64,000 nt of DNA from Bradyrhizobium sp. URHD0069 (GCF_000701345.1 NZ_KL370775.1:1-64000); one strand, 5' to 3'; positions 8,060-18,148 are shown, counted from the stretch's first letter. Numbers and translations: made by a program. The notes: generated by a model not told the origin, from the letters alone.

Positions 8060-9220
8060 GAATGCCGGGCTGATCAAAGCCGACGGAACAGCGATCCACA
8101 GCACCTCTGATGCGAGCGGTTCCCTCACCATCAACAACCTTGAAGGCGGCAAAATCGAAGGGACGGTCAGCACTGGGAAGTTGTACATGGGATCTTCGGT
8201 CACGCTCAACAATGCCGGCACGATCGAAGCGCGTGGCTCGGTCATCGCCTTTGCCAACGCCGCCGACAACGGCGCGTCGGTCCTTCATCAACAATCTTGA
8301 AGGCGGCATCATTCAGCAGACCGGCGGTGGCGATTCGGTCATGCTGTATCTTGACACCAAGCGTGTCGGCGGCGCGATCGTCGTCAACAATTCCGGCCTG
8401 ATAATGATGGAGGAAGGACACGTCGGCGGCGGCGATGTGATGGACTTTGACGAGAAGCTCGATGGTGTGGTCAACAACTATGCCACCGGTCATATCGAAG
8501 GCTCGCGCCATGCCGTCACCGGCGAGCGCGCCATCACCGTCTACAACGAAGGCACCATGATCGGCCGCAATGGTTCGGCGGTAAACATGGACACCTCCGG
8601 AACGGAGGTGGTTACCGTTGTCAATCGCGGACGGATGGAGGGTCGTTCGGCCGATCTCACCGACAGCGATGGCGACGCCATCGACGTCGATTCTCTGCTG
8701 ACCCTGGACAATTACGGTTTCATCGGCGGCATGGGCCATGAGGGCTATCACAACGGCGAGCCGAACGTCTCCGAAGGCCTTGCGATCGGCGGCGGCACGA
8801 TCCGCAATCATGCCGGTGGTGAGATCTACGGCTACGGCCGCGGCATTCAGGTCGACAATTCCAGCAACGGAAACGCCTGGGCTGCGACCACCATCATCAA
8901 TGCGGGACTGATCCGCGGTGACGGGCACCAGCCGGAAGGCGTCGATCCGGACGATTTGGCCGGCTTCGACCTGCGCGGCAATGAAGCGATCAATCTGATC
9001 AACGACTTGAACGATTCCCTGACCAACACCGGTACCATCATCGGTGGTGTGTCGATGGGTCGGGGCAACGACCTCCTCGTCAACAAGGGTACGATGACCG
9101 CGACCGGCGGTTCGGCAGCAAACCTTGGCGATGGCAACGACACGTTCGAATTCCATGTCGGCTCGAATGTCACCGGCCTGATCGATGGCGGCGCGGGCAA
9201 CGACACCCTCAAGCTGATGG
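7975..9220 (+). repeat. Internal module 1 of the RTX protein
   Basis: First of three homologous segments, from TVEAG-GKLDV to the glycine/Asp block after NDTFEFHVGS. It contains IEGSRHAVTGERAITVYNEG and TMIGRNGSAVN. It is the most divergent copy and carries both frameshifts. Confidence 0.7.
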
Positions 9221-12200
9221 GCGCCGGTTTCGGTTCGCTCGGTGCCAATGCGAACTTCGAAAAGCTCGATGTTCAAAGCGGTATGTGGACGCTGCAGAGC
9301 GATGCGTATGACGCCGTGAATATTGCGCCTGGCGCGACGGTAACGTCGCAGGTCAAGCTTGCCGATCAGGGCGAGATGAATGTTGCCATGGGTGGCATTG
9401 TGCTGGTCACCAATGGCAGCGATGCAGTGGTGGCGGAAGGTGCTGCCGATATCGAGAATGCCGGTCTGATCCAGGCGCTCGGCATGCAGGGCGCGAGCTT
9501 TGCGAAGGCGATCGTCACCAATGGCGGCACGATCCACAACAAGGCCGGCGGCACGATCCTGGCCATGGGTGCGACCATCGTCTCGGGAGCGTCCGCCGTT
9601 GCCGGCGCCGACATCGTCAACGAAGGTATGATCCAGAGCCTTTCGGGTCAGGCCATCGCGCTTGTTGGCGATCAAGATGACTCAGTTGCCAACAAGGGCA
9701 TGATCAACGGCAGCGTCGATCTGGGCGCCGGCGACGACACGCTGAGCATTCACACCGGCTCCAGCATCACGGGTGCGGTGAACGGCGGCGAAGGCGCTGA
9801 CACCGTCAAGCTGGTCGGAACGACTCCGACGACCGTCGGCAGCTTCAACAGCACAGGTCTCTCAAGCTTTGAAAAGCTGGTGGTCGCCGAAGGCACTTGG
9901 TCGGTCCTGAACAGTAGCGTTTACTCCGACATCACGATTGAGGACGGTGCGACAGTGACGTCCGGCATCATTCTCGACAATACCGATCACCTGGTTGTCG
10001 AGGCCGGCGGCAAGCTCGACGTTACGGACAATGCCATCTCCTGGGAAGGCTTCGGCGAAAACAGCAACGTCGTGGTCGACAATGCCGGGCTGATCGAATC
10101 GGACTTCCGTGTTTTCAATACGCAGGGAGGTCAGAGCGGCGACTTCACCTTCAATAACCTTGAAGGCGGCATCGTGCGCGGCTCGTTCAGTCCGCGTCAG
10201 GAAGTGCGGCCGGAATCGGTGATCACTTTTAACAATGCCGGCCGGATGGAATATTCCGAGCGCATTTTCGAGCTCAAGGAACTTGTGAAAGACGGCGCTC
10301 ATGTCGTCATCAACAACCAGGCAACGGGCGTGATCGAGCAAGTTGGCGGTGATGGCGAAGAGGACGTGATGGTCCTCGACGACAACACGGTGGTCAACAA
10401 CTGGGGCGTCATCAAGTCTCAGCAAGGTTCGGTCGGTGGCGGCGACGCGCTCAACTTCGACAGCGGGCGCGATAGCTCGGTTCACAACTATGCCGGTGGC
10501 CTGATCGAAGGCTCCCGTCATGCGGTGACCGGCAAGCAGGACTTCACCATTGTCAACGAAGGCACGATGATCGGCCGCAACGGTTCGGCGGTGAACTTCG
10601 ACACAAACGCCAACGAACTGGTCAAGATCACCAACCGCGGCACGATGGAAGGCCGCTCAGCCGGACTGTCCGACTCGGATGGCGATGCCATCGATGTCGA
10701 CGGTCTGGTATATGTCATGAACTACGGCCGCATCGCCGGCCTGGGGGCTAACGGCTATCACGATGGCGAGCCGAATGTGTCCGAAGGCATCGCGATTGGT
10801 GGCGGCACTATCTTGAACTATGGCACGAACGCCGAGATCTATGGCTACGGCCGCGCCATCCAGGTCGATGACTCCAGCAACGGCGGTGCGTTGGGAACGA
10901 CCTTCATCAACAATGAGGGCCTGATCAAGGGCGATGGTCATGGTCCGGAGGGCGTCGATCCCGAGGATGCAGCGCAGTTCGACCTGCGCGGCAACGAGGC
11001 GGTCAATCTTGTTGGCGATTACGCCGATGAGATCATCAACGGCAGCACCGGCCGGTTCGTCGGCGGTGTGTCGATGGGAGGCGGAGACGACCATCTGCAA
11101 AGCCTGGGCTCGTTCACCGCGACTGGCGGCTCGGCGATCGATATGGGCGCCGGCAACGACACGGTGTACCTGTACACCGGCGCGACGGTGCAAGGTACGA
11201 TCCTGCTCGGCACCGGTGATGATCTGTTGCTCTCGACCGCTGACAGCGGCTTCGTGATCGATGCCGGCGACAGCGACGACCAGATGTATATCTCGGGCTA
11301 CACCGGCGGCAACGACACCCTCGGCGGCGGCGCCGGCAACGACGTGATCTACGCCGGTCTCGGCAACGACCAGATCGACGGCGGCGCCGACAACGATACG
11401 CTGAGCGGCGAGGACGGCAACGATCTGATCAAAGGTGGGGCCGGCGACGATACTACCCTCGGCGGTCGCGGCAATGACACATTCCTCTACAATCCGGGCA
11501 ATGGCGGATCGATCGTCGGAGACGGTTCTGACATCATTGATGGCGGCGAAGACATTGATACGCTGAAGATCAGCCGTCTGGCATCTGAGCAGAATACCTA
11601 CACCATCGCCGCAGCCGGCAACGGCTTCTCGGTTTCCGTCGACAACTTCTCCGGCGGCGCGCCTGAGGCCTTGCTGTCGGTCACCAATGTCGAGAAGGTG
11701 GACGTCGAGTTGAAGGGCAATGAGTGGTTGGTGCTCCGCGACAACCTGACCGGTCTTGCGCAGGTGACTGTCACGGGCAACGACGAAAGCCAGACGCTGT
11801 TCACGGCGGGCCTTGGTTCGGCAACGGCAGTGATCGCCAGCCTCGGTGGTGGTAACGACGGCTTCTATGCCGGCCAGGCTCCGGCCGCGGCAACTGTCGA
11901 TGGCGGCGAAGGCGTCGATACCATCAGCTACTCGATCACAGGCAGCCCGGTCACGATCGATCTCGGAGCCGGCACGGTGGTGCGCGGCAACGTGACCGAC
12001 ATCGTCAGCAATTTCGAAAACGCAACCGGAAGCCAGGGCAACGACACCCTGATCGGCAGCAGCGCGGTCAACGTGCTTCAAGGCGATGCGGGTAACGACC
12101 GCATCATTGCCGGCGCTGGCGACACTGTCGCAGGCGGCACCGGTGATGACGTGATCGAAATTGCGATCGCGACCGGCGCTCCGGCGTCGATTGATGGCGG

Positions 12201-14784
12201 CGAAGGCAACGACACCGTGAAGCTGCTTGGCAGTGGAACGGGTGCTCTCGGTGCGACGAGCAACGTCGAAAACCTCCTGGTGCAGAGCGGCACCTGGTCT
12301 GTTGCGGCCAGCGACTATGCCTCGGTCACGATCGAGGATGGTGCCACGGTGACGAGCACGATCGCTCTCAACAAGGACGACACGCTGACTGTTGAACATG
12401 GCGGCAAGCTCATCAGCGCGACCGCCATGACCTGGGCTGGCGGCGGCGGCGTTGTCGTCGAAAATTCCGGTTTGATAGAAACATCGAGCCGCGTGTTTAA
12501 CACCACAACGGGCGCGACCGGCTCCTTCACCTTCAACAACGACGCTGATGGCGTGGTTCGGGGGTCACTCAGCCCGCAGCAGCGGGCGGCAGCAGACGCA
12601 GCTGTCACGATCAATAACGCTGGCATCATGGAGGCCAGCGGCCGTGTTATCGACTTCCAGAACCTCGTGTCTGGCGGCGCGGATGCCACGATCAACAATC
12701 TTGCCGGCGGCGTCATCCGCCAGACCGGCAGCGACACCGATGTGATCCGTCCGGGCCAGAACACCACCGTTAACAACTGGGGCACGATTACCACGGCTCC
12801 GGGCTTTGTCGGCGGCGGCGACTTGATCGACTTCCAGAGCAGTACCGGTGGCAAGGTCAACAACCATGTCGGCGGCTGGATGGAAGGCTCGCGCCATGTT
12901 GTGACCGGTGACAACGCCATTACCGTTGTGAACGAAGGCACGATGATCGGCCGCAACGGCTCTGCGGTGAATATCGACAATGGCGGAACCGAAGCTGAAA
13001 AGGTGTTCGTCACCAACCGTGGTACCATGGAAGGCCGTTCGGCCGCACTGCTCGACTCCGACGGCGACGCCGTGGATGTCGACGGTTTGGCGCAGATCCT
13101 GAACTACGGTCGCATCGCCGGCATGGGTGCCAACGGTAGGCATGACGATGAGCCGAACGTGTCCGAAGGCATCGCGATCGGCGGTGGCACTATCTTGAAC
13201 TACGGTGCGAACGCTGAGATTTATGGCTACGGTCGCGCCATCCAGGTCGACAATTCCAGCAACAGCAATGCGCTGGGCGAGACCTTCATCAACAACGACG
13301 GCCTGATCAAGGGCGACGGCCATGGTCCCGAAGGCGTGACCCTTACGCCCGCGGAGGTCGCCAAGTTCGACCTGCGCGGCAATGAGGCGATCAACCTTGT
13401 CGGAAACTACGACGATGAGATCATCAACGGCAGCACTGGCCGGATCGTCGGTGGTGTGTCGATGGGCGGCGGAAACGACCACCTGCAAAGCCTGGGTTCG
13501 TTCATAGCGACCGGCGGTTCGGCGATCGACATGGGTGCCGGCAACGACACGGTGTACTTCTATGCGGGCACCACAGTGCAAGGCACGGTCTTGCTCGGCA
13601 CCGGTGATGACCTCGTGCTCTCGACCGCTGACAGCGGTTTCGTGATCGATGCGGGCGACGGCGACGACCAGATGTACATCTCGGGCTACACCGGCGGCGA
13701 CGACATCCTTAGCGGTGGCGCTGGCAATGACCGCATCTACAGCGGACTGGGCGAGGACCGTATCGACGGTGGGGCTGATAACGACAGCCTCTACGGCGAA
13801 GCCGGCGACGACCTGATTTTCGGCGGCTCCGGCAACGATATCGTCGATGGCGGCGCCGATGACGACGTCATCTTCGGCGATGCCGGCAACGACACGCTGA
13901 TGGGTGGTCTCGGCAACGACGTGATCAAGGGTGGTGCCGACAATGACACCTTCGTTGTGCAGGCTACGGGTGACGGCCGTGACAGCTATGACGGCGGTGA
14001 TGGCATCGATACCCTAGATTACAGCGCGCTGAATCTGGCGGTGAACCTGACTCTCAAGGATGGCGTCACCACCTATCAGACCGACACGATCGAAAACATC
14101 GAGAATGTCATCGGCGGTTCGGCGGCCGACAAGCTGACCGGCAACTCGCTCGACAATGTGCTCACCGGTAATGCTGGCGACGACACGCTGAAGGGCGGGG
14201 CGGGTAATGACATCCTTAACGGCGGCGGAGGCCTCGACAGCTTGGACGGCGGCGCCGACAACGACCTACTGTTCGGCGGTCTGAACAACGACATTTTGAA
14301 AGGTGCGGCCGGGAACGATCATCTCGATGGCGGTGACGGCTGTGACGATCTCGACGGCGGTGCCGACAACGATGTCTTGCTCGGTGGTGCCGGAAACGAC
14401 GTGCTGAAGGGTGGTGCGGGCAACGACGTCATTACCGGGAATGCGGGTAACGACACCCTGACCGGCGGTGCTGGCAACGATCAATTCGTGTTCGGCAGCA
14501 TAGCCGACGGTATCGACACCATCACCGACTTCAAGATGTCGGGCGCTTCCGAAAACCGTTTCGTGATATCGGCCTCGACGTTCCAGAACTTCACTGGCGA
14601 CGATGCCTTCGATCTGGTCGGCTCGGGTTACCTGCGGGCGTTGTTCGGCAACGGCACGACGCAAATCCAGATCGACGTTGATGGCGGCGGGGACTCGTTC
14701 GTCACAATGGCGATGCTGACCGGCAACATGAGCAACGGTGTGCTGGCCGACCACGTCGTCATCCATCAAGACCCGGTCGCTTAA
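8110..14784 (+). CDS. Giant RTX/hemolysin-type calcium-binding protein, main reading frame
   Basis: This is the major part of the same type I secreted protein. True coding in this frame starts near 8277 (INNLEGGIIQQTGGG); upstream residues are artefactual, while 7984-8275 codes in a third frame (GKLDVPGNQIALQWSGANSH). Three homologous modules of about 420 residues contain a conserved block, TMIGRNGSAVN to DSDGDAIDVD to GYGRAIQVD. RTX nonapeptides of type GGxGNDxL occur in blocks near 9180, 11300-11480, 12040-12200, 13690-13950 and 14110-14490; in the family they bind calcium outside the cell. The C-terminus (IDTITDFKM, IDVDGGGDSFVTMA) is a type I secretion signal region. Its exporter genes follow at 14997 and 16727. 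Probable adhesin or surface layer protein. Confidence 0.85.
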   Translation: MRAVPSPSTTLKAAKSKGRSALGSCTWDLRSRSTMPARSKRVARSSPLPTPPTTARRSFINNLEGGIIQQTGGGDSVMLYLDTKRVGGAIVVNNSGLIMMEEGHVGGGDVMDFDEKLDGVVNNYATGHIEGSRHAVTGERAITVYNEGTMIGRNGSAVNMDTSGTEVVTVVNRGRMEGRSADLTDSDGDAIDVDSLLTLDNYGFIGGMGHEGYHNGEPNVSEGLAIGGGTIRNHAGGEIYGYGRGIQVDNSSNGNAWAATTIINAGLIRGDGHQPEGVDPDDLAGFDLRGNEAINLINDLNDSLTNTGTIIGGVSMGRGNDLLVNKGTMTATGGSAANLGDGNDTFEFHVGSNVTGLIDGGAGNDTLKLMGAGFGSLGANANFEKLDVQSGMWTLQSDAYDAVNIAPGATVTSQVKLADQGEMNVAMGGIVLVTNGSDAVVAEGAADIENAGLIQALGMQGASFAKAIVTNGGTIHNKAGGTILAMGATIVSGASAVAGADIVNEGMIQSLSGQAIALVGDQDDSVANKGMINGSVDLGAGDDTLSIHTGSSITGAVNGGEGADTVKLVGTTPTTVGSFNSTGLSSFEKLVVAEGTWSVLNSSVYSDITIEDGATVTSGIILDNTDHLVVEAGGKLDVTDNAISWEGFGENSNVVVDNAGLIESDFRVFNTQGGQSGDFTFNNLEGGIVRGSFSPRQEVRPESVITFNNAGRMEYSERIFELKELVKDGAHVVINNQATGVIEQVGGDGEEDVMVLDDNTVVNNWGVIKSQQGSVGGGDALNFDSGRDSSVHNYAGGLIEGSRHAVTGKQDFTIVNEGTMIGRNGSAVNFDTNANELVKITNRGTMEGRSAGLSDSDGDAIDVDGLVYVMNYGRIAGLGANGYHDGEPNVSEGIAIGGGTILNYGTNAEIYGYGRAIQVDDSSNGGALGTTFINNEGLIKGDGHGPEGVDPEDAAQFDLRGNEAVNLVGDYADEIINGSTGRFVGGVSMGGGDDHLQSLGSFTATGGSAIDMGAGNDTVYLYTGATVQGTILLGTGDDLLLSTADSGFVIDAGDSDDQMYISGYTGGNDTLGGGAGNDVIYAGLGNDQIDGGADNDTLSGEDGNDLIKGGAGDDTTLGGRGNDTFLYNPGNGGSIVGDGSDIIDGGEDIDTLKISRLASEQNTYTIAAAGNGFSVSVDNFSGGAPEALLSVTNVEKVDVELKGNEWLVLRDNLTGLAQVTVTGNDESQTLFTAGLGSATAVIASLGGGNDGFYAGQAPAAATVDGGEGVDTISYSITGSPVTIDLGAGTVVRGNVTDIVSNFENATGSQGNDTLIGSSAVNVLQGDAGNDRIIAGAGDTVAGGTGDDVIEIAIATGAPASIDGGEGNDTVKLLGSGTGALGATSNVENLLVQSGTWSVAASDYASVTIEDGATVTSTIALNKDDTLTVEHGGKLISATAMTWAGGGGVVVENSGLIETSSRVFNTTTGATGSFTFNNDADGVVRGSLSPQQRAAADAAVTINNAGIMEASGRVIDFQNLVSGGADATINNLAGGVIRQTGSDTDVIRPGQNTTVNNWGTITTAPGFVGGGDLIDFQSSTGGKVNNHVGGWMEGSRHVVTGDNAITVVNEGTMIGRNGSAVNIDNGGTEAEKVFVTNRGTMEGRSAALLDSDGDAVDVDGLAQILNYGRIAGMGANGRHDDEPNVSEGIAIGGGTILNYGANAEIYGYGRAIQVDNSSNSNALGETFINNDGLIKGDGHGPEGVTLTPAEVAKFDLRGNEAINLVGNYDDEIINGSTGRIVGGVSMGGGNDHLQSLGSFIATGGSAIDMGAGNDTVYFYAGTTVQGTVLLGTGDDLVLSTADSGFVIDAGDGDDQMYISGYTGGDDILSGGAGNDRIYSGLGEDRIDGGADNDSLYGEAGDDLIFGGSGNDIVDGGADDDVIFGDAGNDTLMGGLGNDVIKGGADNDTFVVQATGDGRDSYDGGDGIDTLDYSALNLAVNLTLKDGVTTYQTDTIENIENVIGGSAADKLTGNSLDNVLTGNAGDDTLKGGAGNDILNGGGGLDSLDGGADNDLLFGGLNNDILKGAAGNDHLDGGDGCDDLDGGADNDVLLGGAGNDVLKGGAGNDVITGNAGNDTLTGGAGNDQFVFGSIADGIDTITDFKMSGASENRFVISASTFQNFTGDDAFDLVGSGYLRALFGNGTTQIQIDVDGGGDSFVTMAMLTGNMSNGVLADHVVIHQDPVA
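9994..11300 (+). repeat. Internal module 2 of the RTX protein
   Basis: Second homologous segment, from VVEAGGKLDV to the GDSDDQMYISGYTGG block, ending in RTX nonapeptides. It is closer to module 3 than to module 1 (shared EIINGSTGR, GGVSMGGG, DHLQSLGSF). Confidence 0.75.
12391..13695 (+). repeat. Internal module 3 of the RTX protein
   Basis: Third homologous segment, from TVEHGGKLIS to GDGDDQMYISGYTGG. It is very similar to module 2 over its C-terminal half, consistent with a recent internal duplication of roughly 2.4 kb including linker. Confidence 0.75.
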
Positions 14785-14804
14785 GCATTCTTATGACATT
14801 ATAG

Positions 14805-14829
14805 CCGGCTGCGCATCCTCCGCAGCCGG
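14805..14829 (+). terminator. Stem-loop after the RTX gene
   Basis: CCGGCTGCG (14805-14813) and CGCAGCCGG (14821-14829) pair perfectly over 9 bp with a 7-nt loop, 20 nt after the RTX stop codon. There is no T-run. Probable terminator or partial attenuator setting a high RTX/low exporter ratio. Confidence 0.6.
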
Positions 14830-14996
14830 TGACTATGAACCGATTGAATGGCTAAAAATAGCACGGCAGTTTTGCGTGGCGCTGAGGGCTGAGCGGGCAC
14901 AGGGATTTTATTTTCCACCATCATTCACGACATCAGCCCGCCGTCATCACCGTGTCTCGTTCAGATCGTTGATCGTCATCACGGACGTTCAGGTAC

Positions 14997-16712
14997 ATGG
15001 CGATCAAAGTAATGATCTTTCGAAATACTCTCATTCGCTCGGCTTTCACCGGATTGCTGATTATTGGCGTTTTGACCTTTGTATTGAATATGCTGGCGCT
15101 GGTGCTGCCGGTCTACATGCTTCAGATGTATGACCGGGTATTGCCATCATCGAGTTTCGCAACGCTGGCCTATCTGACGCTGATTGCTGTCGCGATTCTG
15201 GGAGTTCTGGGCGCAATCGAGGGTATACGCCAAGTTGTCGTCCAAAGGGTCGGTGCCAGGCTGGAAGTCGATGTCGGTCAGCGGTTGCTGGCGGCGTCGC
15301 TGGCCGGTTCTGCGCAAGGGCACGATGCTGCAAGTCTTTTGCGCGATCTCGGTCAGGCGCGTTCCTTCCTGTCCAGTCCGGTTTTCTCGGCCCTGCTCGA
15401 TGCACCGTTCGCTCCGCTTTTTCTGCTGATTGTCTTCATGATTCACCCCATGCTGGGCGGGCTTGTCCTGCTGGGCATAGGCGTATTGCTCGTCGTTACT
15501 CTGATGAACCAATGGGCGCTCAGCCGTCCGCAGCAACGAAGCAGCGACGGTGCTGCGATCGCGGGTCATCTCGTCATGGCGTTCACGCGAAATGGAGAAG
15601 CCATGCGGGCCATGGGCATGTCGGGGAATGCCATCGGCATCTGGGGCGATGTCACCGCCAATGCGTTGAATGCACAGGATAGAGCAACCCGGGCAAACGC
15701 AGTATTTTCGGGATTTTCCCGCTTCATTCGCCTTGTCGTGCAATTGGGCATTCTCGGGCTCGGCGCCTATCTGGTGTTGAAGCAGGAAATCACCGCCGGC
15801 ATGATTTTCGCGACATCGCTTGTTTCTGCCCGTGCGTTGGGGCCGATCGACAACCTTATCGCAGGATGGAAAGGGCTACTGCAAACGATCATCAGCCTGC
15901 GAGAGATCAATCGAGCGTTGAACGACGTGAAGGACGACGGCCACAAGCTGCCTCTGCCTGCACCCCTGGGACAGCTGTCATTCGAGAAAGTCATTTATGT
16001 GCCGCCCGGTGCGGCGGAGCCGACCATCAAGGGAATCTCGTTGCCGGTGAAAGCGGGCGAAGCGATCTGCATCGTCGGCCCTTCCGGTGCAGGAAAGTCG
16101 ACCATGGCCAAGCTCGCATCGGGAGCATTGAAGCCATCGCATGGTACTGTTCGTCTGGACGGTTCGGATTTCCAGAACTGGGATGCTGGCGAACGAGGTC
16201 GTCATACGGGCTATCTGCCCCAAGATGTCGAACTGCTTCCCGGCACCATTGCGCAGAATATCGCCCGTCTCGATCCCCGTGCTTCACCTGATGAGGTTGT
16301 AGCCGCTGCTGAACTCGCAGGCGTCATTGAACTGGTGAAAAAACTTCCCAATGGGTTTGACACGCGGGTCGGTCCCGGCGGGATGCCTCTCTCCGGCGGG
16401 CAGCGACAACGCATAGCGCTCGCACGCGCCGTGTTCAGAATGCCGCGTCTTGTTGTTCTCGACGAACCGAACTCTCACCTTGATGCGGAAGGCGAGACTG
16501 CGCTGAATAGTACCATCGTTAAGCTCAAAGCTGCCGGCTCTACCGTTATCGTGATTTCGCAGCGCTCGGGCGTCCTTCAATCTGTCGATCAGATATTGTT
16601 TATGCGCGATGGACAAATCGCCGCCTCTCAAAGCCGGGAGGAAGCGCTTGCGCATCTGATACCGGGACAGCGCGCGAGTGAAATGGTGCCGCGCGCCGCA
16701 GTCGGCGCGTGA
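14997..16712 (+). CDS. Type I secretion ABC transporter (permease-ATPase fusion, PrtD type)
   Basis: A 571-residue inner-membrane exporter that energises one-step secretion of the RTX protein. The N-terminal ~300 residues hold about six membrane segments (for example GLLIIGVLTFVLNMLALVLP). The C-terminal ATPase has Walker A GPSGAGKST (about residues 361-369), signature LSGGQRQR and Walker B LVVLDEP. There is no N-terminal C39 peptidase-like domain, so it belongs to the PrtD subgroup. An oddity is the H-loop: the switch His is replaced by Gln522 (VIVISQRSG). It overlaps the adaptor gene start region; together with that gene it lacks only the outer-membrane TolC partner, which is not in the window. 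Confidence 0.93.
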   Translation: MAIKVMIFRNTLIRSAFTGLLIIGVLTFVLNMLALVLPVYMLQMYDRVLPSSSFATLAYLTLIAVAILGVLGAIEGIRQVVVQRVGARLEVDVGQRLLAASLAGSAQGHDAASLLRDLGQARSFLSSPVFSALLDAPFAPLFLLIVFMIHPMLGGLVLLGIGVLLVVTLMNQWALSRPQQRSSDGAAIAGHLVMAFTRNGEAMRAMGMSGNAIGIWGDVTANALNAQDRATRANAVFSGFSRFIRLVVQLGILGLGAYLVLKQEITAGMIFATSLVSARALGPIDNLIAGWKGLLQTIISLREINRALNDVKDDGHKLPLPAPLGQLSFEKVIYVPPGAAEPTIKGISLPVKAGEAICIVGPSGAGKSTMAKLASGALKPSHGTVRLDGSDFQNWDAGERGRHTGYLPQDVELLPGTIAQNIARLDPRASPDEVVAAAELAGVIELVKKLPNGFDTRVGPGGMPLSGGQRQRIALARAVFRMPRLVVLDEPNSHLDAEGETALNSTIVKLKAAGSTVIVISQRSGVLQSVDQILFMRDGQIAASQSREEALAHLIPGQRASEMVPRAAVGA

Positions 16713-16726
16713 CAAGGACGACGTCA

Positions 16727-18061
16727 ATGGAAAATGCCACGATCCCGCCTGCCAACGATGATTGGGCAAAAAGGGTCAAGACATCGCTGCGCGGGCCGGT
16801 GCTTGCGGCGTTGATGATTATTGGCGTTGGGCTTGGCGGATTTTTGGTCTGGGCGTCGACCGCGAAACTTTCCGGCGCTGTGGTTGCGAGCGGGAACGTT
16901 GCCGCCAATGGCGAAAATCAGACCATCCAACATCTTGAAGGAGGGATCGTTAAAGAGATCATGGTCAAGGACGGCGAATCTGTTGTCGCCGGCCAACCTT
17001 TGATCGCGCTCGATCCGACTTTGGTGGAAGCCAACTTGAATCGCGCGCTAAAGACAATCGTCGTCCTGCGTGCCGATGAAGCGCGGCTGCAGGCTGAATT
17101 GTCGGGCCGCGAGACGTTCGATCTGCCGCCGGAACTCACCGACGACGCACTCGATCCTGCATTGAAGAGCTTTATCCAATCCAAGAAATCGGAATTCGAG
17201 CTGCGAACGTTGCGCTATCGTAACGAAGTCAGCATTCTGCATCAGCGTCTCGGCGGGCTACATGAGGAGATCATGGGCACGGACGCACAGCGCGTCGCGG
17301 TCCGGAAGCAGATGTCCCTGATCCGCGAAGAACTCAAGGATCTCGAATATCTGCTCCAGAAAGGGTTGGCACGTCAGGATCGCGTGTTTGCCATGCAGCG
17401 GTCTGACGCAGATCTGGAGGGCAAGGACGGGGCGCTGCTAGCCTCGATCGGAAAGGCCAAGCAAACGATCGCCGAAATCCAGCAACAGATCGAAAAGCTT
17501 GGTCACGATCGCAGGACCGAAGCGGGAACCAAGCTGTCGGATACCCGTACGCGCATTGCCGATACAATGGAGCAGGTGATCGCTTACAAGAGCATTCTCT
17601 CCCGCATCATTGTACGCGCTCCTGTCGATGGCGCCGTCGTGCGTATGAATGTCAATACCGTCGGAGCCGTCATTTCTCCCGGGCAGGCTGTTTTGGAACT
17701 GCTTCCCCGCAATGCAGAACTTGTCGTAGAAGCGCGTCTGCAACCGACAGATATCGACGCAGTTCATGTCGGACGCGAAGCCAATGTTCGTCTTGCGGCG
17801 CTTAATCAGCGGACCACACCGGTCGTGCCTTCGCATGTACTGTTCGTTTCGGCTGACAAGCTGACTGATCGGCAGACCCAGCAGCCGTATTACCGTGTCC
17901 GGCTAAGTCTTGATCTTGAAAAGCTGACGCCCCGGGATCGTGCATTGCTGGCGCCGGGTATGCCGGCCGAGGCTTTTATCGCAACATCGGAGCGCACCAT
18001 GATGCGGTATCTGTTCCGTCCGATAGAGGACAGTTTCGCCAAAGCGCTTCGCGAAGAATAA
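16727..18061 (+). CDS. HlyD-family membrane fusion protein of the type I secretion system
   Basis: About 444 residues: a short cytoplasmic N-terminus, one membrane segment (GPVLAALMIIGVGLGGFLVW), a biotinyl-lipoyl-like half (GNVAANGENQTIQHLEGGIV), long helical hairpin regions, and the C-terminal beta barrel ending with the PrtE/HlyD-type MPAEAFI motif. It bridges the ABC exporter and an outer-membrane channel. I chose ATG 16727 because AGGA lies about 8 nt upstream; an in-frame GTG at 16709 overlapping the exporter stop by 4 nt is the alternative and would add six residues. Same operon as the exporter, followed by a terminator at 18149. Confidence 0.93.
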   Translation: MENATIPPANDDWAKRVKTSLRGPVLAALMIIGVGLGGFLVWASTAKLSGAVVASGNVAANGENQTIQHLEGGIVKEIMVKDGESVVAGQPLIALDPTLVEANLNRALKTIVVLRADEARLQAELSGRETFDLPPELTDDALDPALKSFIQSKKSEFELRTLRYRNEVSILHQRLGGLHEEIMGTDAQRVAVRKQMSLIREELKDLEYLLQKGLARQDRVFAMQRSDADLEGKDGALLASIGKAKQTIAEIQQQIEKLGHDRRTEAGTKLSDTRTRIADTMEQVIAYKSILSRIIVRAPVDGAVVRMNVNTVGAVISPGQAVLELLPRNAELVVEARLQPTDIDAVHVGREANVRLAALNQRTTPVVPSHVLFVSADKLTDRQTQQPYYRVRLSLDLEKLTPRDRALLAPGMPAEAFIATSERTMMRYLFRPIEDSFAKALREE

Positions 18062-18148
18062 CTCAAGTTACATGGTCGAGCCCTGTGGCCAACTGCGCAA
18101 TATATTCATACGCTTGCGAAGTCTCTGCACACCTGAACGTCCATACCC

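Noticed and set aside
7984-8285. Programmed ribosomal frameshifting in the RTX gene
   Set aside because: No slippery heptamer or downstream pseudoknot was seen, and two shifts of different kinds are needed; decay, phase variation or sequencing error are simpler.
8242-13581. Several 300-600 residue minus-strand frames inside the RTX gene
   Set aside because: They mirror the repetitive GC-rich coding of the plus-strand gene, have no domain signatures, and their lengths follow the repeat modules.
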